A DNA stretch of 6,714 bases. It comes from an uncultured Bryobacterales bacterium (GTDB lineage Bacteria > Acidobacteriota > Terriglobia > Bryobacterales > Bryobacteraceae). Where the stretch lies: positions 1 through 6,714 of the forward strand of contig CALMAV010000044.1 in NCBI GenBank assembly GCA_937859895.1, given 5' to 3'. The notes beneath the pieces were generated by a model, which searched no databases, was not told the DNA's origin, and saw only the letters and a program-made list of their open reading frames with translations. A program made the translations under genes and the position numbers. This document shows positions 3,999 to 6,714 of the stretch, piece after piece; within the stretch, counting starts at the first letter, position 1; the number at the start of each line of letters is the position of its first letter.

Positions 3999-6356
3999 CT
4001 ACTTAATCTTCATCTGCGTGTAAGCCAGATTCTTCCCTTTGCCATCTACAATCAGCCGATCATCATCGCTGTAGTAAGTCAACTGATCGCCCTTGGTAAC
4101 GCCCTTATAGCTATCCACCATCTGCGGGCTGCCGTCTTTCAGAACCACCTTTCCATCCTTGGTGTAATACTCGCCTCGCTCCGATGTACTGGTCCGGGTC
4201 CGGTTAGCCGCAACCTGATCGAACACCGTCACGCTCCCAAGAGCCAGTGCATGGTCAAGCGAAGAATCATCCTTGTGATCGTCCGTCTTCGGTGACAGGA
4301 ACGCCTGCAGCTCCTTCGACGTAATAATCATCTTGTTGCGCGTCAGCTTCACGCCACCCGTGTAGTCCGCGATCCGCTTATCATCGCGGTAGAACATCTC
4401 CGGCGCATACACGGTAGTGAACACAGGCGGCGCTTCAGCTCCGCTGTTCTTTGAAGTCTGATTCGCACCCGGTTTATCGTCGGATTTGTTATCCAGCAGC
4501 TCGCTCACCACGTTGCCTTTGGCATGCATTGTCTGCGCATCACGGTCGATGTCGATCACATTAGCGATCGTCCGGTTCGCTCCTTGCCACATCACCGCGT
4601 GTCCCTCGTAGTGAATTAGGCTGTTGTTCTCGCGAGTCTGCATGCAGTCGGCTTTGGCCTGCATTGGCTGCCTGTCGTCCAGCATTGACGTCCCGGGCTT
4701 CTGATTCTTATCCGGTGCATGTGTCGAAACAACATGCCCGGTCGCGTCCATATCGCCTGAGTTCGGGCTCATCACAATCTGGTCCGCAAACGCCGAGCCC
4801 GTATCATCCAGCACCTTTGCTGTACTCACCAGCGTCATGCGATTCGCAATCTGATCCAGGTGCGCTGTCTTGGCAGAGGCCTTCCTCACGCCCTCCTCAT
4901 AACGGAAGTTACCAACCTGATCGATGCTTCCAACCTGATTCGTATTCGGCTGAAATTTCGCCGTCAGCGTATCGCTCCAGGTAAACGCAGACGACGGCCC
5001 TGCATTCGCCTTCTTCCCATCTTTGACAAGGGCCGCAGGCTTGTCCGTTTTCGTCACTGCATTCCATGCCAAAAACGCATCGACGTAACTACCGGCGCCA
5101 TACAAAACTCGCAGATGCGACGCATCCACCCAGCGATGCGGCAACCCCGGTTGATTTGGCTTAAACTCCAATTGCGCCGCTGACGATGTTCGTATCTCCT
5201 GCAGGTCGTGTCCGTCCGGTTTCATCTCCAGTTCAATGTGCTCACTGCGCAGCAATCGAGTGTCGGGAACGCTTCCGCCTGGCTTCGCACCCGTAGGTTC
5301 CGCAACCGCAATCGCATGTCCATCAGCCAGCACCAGATGCAACACACTGTCGTCTTTCCCCTGGCCCGCAACCTGCTTCACCTCGGTTGCAAACCGCATG
5401 TCTGCGCGGTCACTGGTCAGCGTTGTTTTCGAATCCGGCTGTGTTGTGGTGACCCGGGCGTTCTTATCGCCCACCATGTTCACCAGCACGCCATCCTCGT
5501 TGAACAGCGCCGTCATATTGTTGGCCGCATAAGCAGTATGTTTATCCTCGCGATCGTCTGAGCCCACCGCGGCTGTTCCCTCAATCTGGTGAAGCCGCCC
5601 GTCCTGCAAAGTCACTACAGCGTTGTTGCACTGAATGGTTGTTGTACGCCGCCGTAGCTTAGCCAAAGGAGTTAGATAAATCTTTTGCTCAGCTTCCTTA
5701 TAAACAAGATCCGTTGTCTCCACATGCATCTTGTCCGCGGCCGGCCCTTGGCCCACCCAATCCAGCGCAACTTGTGATTTCAAGTGCAGTGCTTTCGTCG
5801 TCGGGTCATACTCGGCACCCACTGCCGTACCATTGCCATCCGGGAAAACAAACGACGCCAACTTGTCGGTCACTGCTTTTCCGCTCTTGGTCTCATAGGT
5901 AACTCCGGTCGTATGCACCTGCACATACTTGGAAGCCACTGCCGGGTCCGCGGCCTCTTTCTCCCGGGGAACGTTCATCACGATCAGCACCGGGCCATCA
6001 GACTTCAACCGCCCTGAGCCTTCGTCAAACTGTGCTTTATCACTCTTGACATACGTGTAATGAACGGCATCTTTATCAAACAGCTTCAGAGCCAGCCCAT
6101 GTAATTCGAATGTCGATGGATCATGCGTTGCTTGGAACGACTGCGCATCCACCCACACCATAGGCTTGTTCGTTTCTGGATTATCTTTGTGATACTGCCA
6201 GCCCGATGAAGCCGACGCTTCCTGCCCTACCTGTATTGCCGGAGCGGTTACTACCGGTGTCTGCCGATTCTTCTTCCAACGCAGCTTGTACGTGTATCCA
6301 ACACCTGCGGCCAGCAGGAGAATCGCAAGAGCAAACAGGAGGGAGTAACGCCGCAT
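3999..6356 (-). CDS. LptC-like periplasmic protein fused to LptA/OstA-like domains (LPS export)
   Basis: This 785-residue protein has a single N-terminal membrane anchor (residues 4-20, after MRR) followed by a basic stretch (KLRWKKNR) and a long periplasmic part. Residues about 65-235 resemble the LptC beta-jellyroll (VWVDAQSFQ, TFELHGLALKLFDKD, KSDKAQFDEGSGRLKSDG). The middle contains repeated strand patterns like those of OstA domains, for example AYAANNMTALFNEDG and SAFADQIVMSPNSGDMDATGHV. The C-terminal part (about 648-785) is the clearest LptA/OstA-like unit: YAPEMFYRDDKRIADYTGGVKLTRNKM, LDHALALGSVTVFD, ERGEYYTKDGKVVLKDGSP and GDQLTYYSDDDRLIVDG. In the Lpt system, LptC at the inner membrane passes lipopolysaccharide to the LptA periplasmic bridge, so a fused chain could form part of both. 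LptC of E. coli has about 190 residues; long versions are known in acidobacteria. No lptB or rpoN follows. The start is the first ATG, directly before the anchor; its Shine-Dalgarno is weak. The gene name is withheld because it combines two roles. Confidence 0.82.
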   Translation of the reverse strand: MRRYSLLFALAILLLAAGVGYTYKLRWKKNRQTPVVTAPAIQVGQEASASSGWQYHKDNPETNKPMVWVDAQSFQATHDPSTFELHGLALKLFDKDAVHYTYVKSDKAQFDEGSGRLKSDGPVLIVMNVPREKEAADPAVASKYVQVHTTGVTYETKSGKAVTDKLASFVFPDGNGTAVGAEYDPTTKALHLKSQVALDWVGQGPAADKMHVETTDLVYKEAEQKIYLTPLAKLRRRTTTIQCNNAVVTLQDGRLHQIEGTAAVGSDDREDKHTAYAANNMTALFNEDGVLVNMVGDKNARVTTTQPDSKTTLTSDRADMRFATEVKQVAGQGKDDSVLHLVLADGHAIAVAEPTGAKPGGSVPDTRLLRSEHIELEMKPDGHDLQEIRTSSAAQLEFKPNQPGLPHRWVDASHLRVLYGAGSYVDAFLAWNAVTKTDKPAALVKDGKKANAGPSSAFTWSDTLTAKFQPNTNQVGSIDQVGNFRYEEGVRKASAKTAHLDQIANRMTLVSTAKVLDDTGSAFADQIVMSPNSGDMDATGHVVSTHAPDKNQKPGTSMLDDRQPMQAKADCMQTRENNSLIHYEGHAVMWQGANRTIANVIDIDRDAQTMHAKGNVVSELLDNKSDDKPGANQTSKNSGAEAPPVFTTVYAPEMFYRDDKRIADYTGGVKLTRNKMIITSKELQAFLSPKTDDHKDDSSLDHALALGSVTVFDQVAANRTRTSTSERGEYYTKDGKVVLKDGSPQMVDSYKGVTKGDQLTYYSDDDRLIVDGKGKNLAYTQMKIK

Positions 6357-6476
6357 AAGTCGAGGCTTACTTAACCTTACCGCGCAGGGCTGAGATTCTT
6401 GGCAACCAGATTGCTCAAAAGCTGATCTGAAAAGTTAATGAACCTTCTAAGGATATTGATTATGCGTAGAACACTA
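6357..6476 (-). other. Gap between the PIN gene and the LptC-like gene
   Basis: This 120-nt gap lies between two minus-strand genes. I see no hairpin with a T-run and no strong promoter boxes on the minus strand; the best ribosome-binding match (AAGG in TAAGGTTAAG) is about 15-20 nt from the ATG at 6356. Read-through from the PIN gene or a weak local promoter are both possible. Confidence 0.4.
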
Positions 6477-6714
6477 TTACTTGCCCGCTTCGAAACTGGC
6501 TTCTTTCTTGATAACACTTGTTTCTCTGTCGTCGAGCGTGTTCCCATTCTCGGTTAATAGTAGCTGTGTCGCTGGTGGTAGCGGTGTATGGCAAAGGTCG
6601 TAAGCCTTGATGCTCCACTGCTCTGCCAGTTTTCTTAATGCCTCATCAGTTGAGTAGATGGAATCTGCACCTCTTGCGATAGCGATAGCGACAATCTGGC
6701 GATCGAACTTCAGC
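6477..6714 (-). CDS. PIN-domain protein, C-terminal part (5' end outside window)
   Basis: Seventy-eight codons and a TAA stop on the minus strand form the end of a PIN-domain protein, the RNase fold of VapC-type toxins. Seen: FDRQIVAIAIARGADSIYS followed by TDEALRKLAEQW, which matches the family's last conserved helix-strand-helix. The Asp in FDRQI and the Asp in YSTDE sit where the third and fourth metal-binding acidic residues usually fall. The segment CHTPLPP after it is also usual for this subgroup. About 30 more residues follow (to EASFEAGK), a polar tail with no recognised motif. The N-terminal half, including the first catalytic Asp, lies beyond the right edge, so activity and any partner antitoxin cannot be judged. 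It is on the same strand as the LptC-like gene, 120 nt upstream of it, with no sign of a functional link. Confidence 0.75.
   Translation of the reverse strand, partial: LKFDRQIVAIAIARGADSIYSTDEALRKLAEQWSIKAYDLCHTPLPPATQLLLTENGNTLDDRETSVIKKEASFEAGK

Noticed and set aside
3978..6017. Plus-strand frames of 62-117 codons
   Set aside because: All are antisense shadows of the 785-residue LptC-like gene.

Overview
The window looks like chromosomal DNA of a Gram-negative soil bacterium, most probably an acidobacterium of the Terriglobia (Granulicella, Edaphobacter or Terriglobus-like). That placement is inferred from gene content: a long LptC/LptA-type periplasmic protein, a DUF4136 secreted protein, a Crp/Fnr regulator of a type common in that phylum, an Uma2 nuclease-fold protein and an ArsA-type ATPase with an Hsp20-like tail. 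No rRNA or other phylogenetic marker is present, so the placement is moderate.

Layout from left to right. Positions 1-1132 (minus) hold an ArsA/Get3-family ATPase whose last residues lie outside the window. Positions 1188-1712 (minus) hold an Uma2-family protein just upstream of it on the same strand, probably co-transcribed with it. Positions about 1725-2058 (minus) hold the decayed, frameshifted remains of an IS3-family transposase (integrase-core part), with a cluster of short inverted and direct repeats. Positions 2193-2972 (plus) hold a Crp/Fnr-family regulator with a GTG start placed 6 nt after an extended -10 element. Positions 3115-3699 (plus) hold a secreted DUF4136 protein with a Gly/Trp/Tyr-rich insertion. 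Positions 3700-3998 hold no recognisable gene but contain competing inverted repeats. Positions 3999-6356 (minus) hold a 785-residue membrane-anchored LptC-like protein ending in an LptA/OstA-like domain. Positions 6477-6714 (minus) hold the C-terminal part of a PIN-domain protein that enters from the right edge.

The genes do not form one pathway. Three pairs may work together: Uma2 with the ArsA-type ATPase (same strand, 55-nt gap), the Crp/Fnr regulator with the DUF4136 gene (same strand, 142-nt gap, separate ribosome binding site), and the PIN gene with the LptC-like gene (same strand, 120-nt gap). I see no CRISPR array, tRNA, rRNA or convincing new defence system. The points that merit checking are the fused LptC/LptA protein without lptB next to it, the transposase relic that may provide the Uma2 promoter, two likely leaderless or near-leaderless genes, and the hairpin region at 3724-3797.
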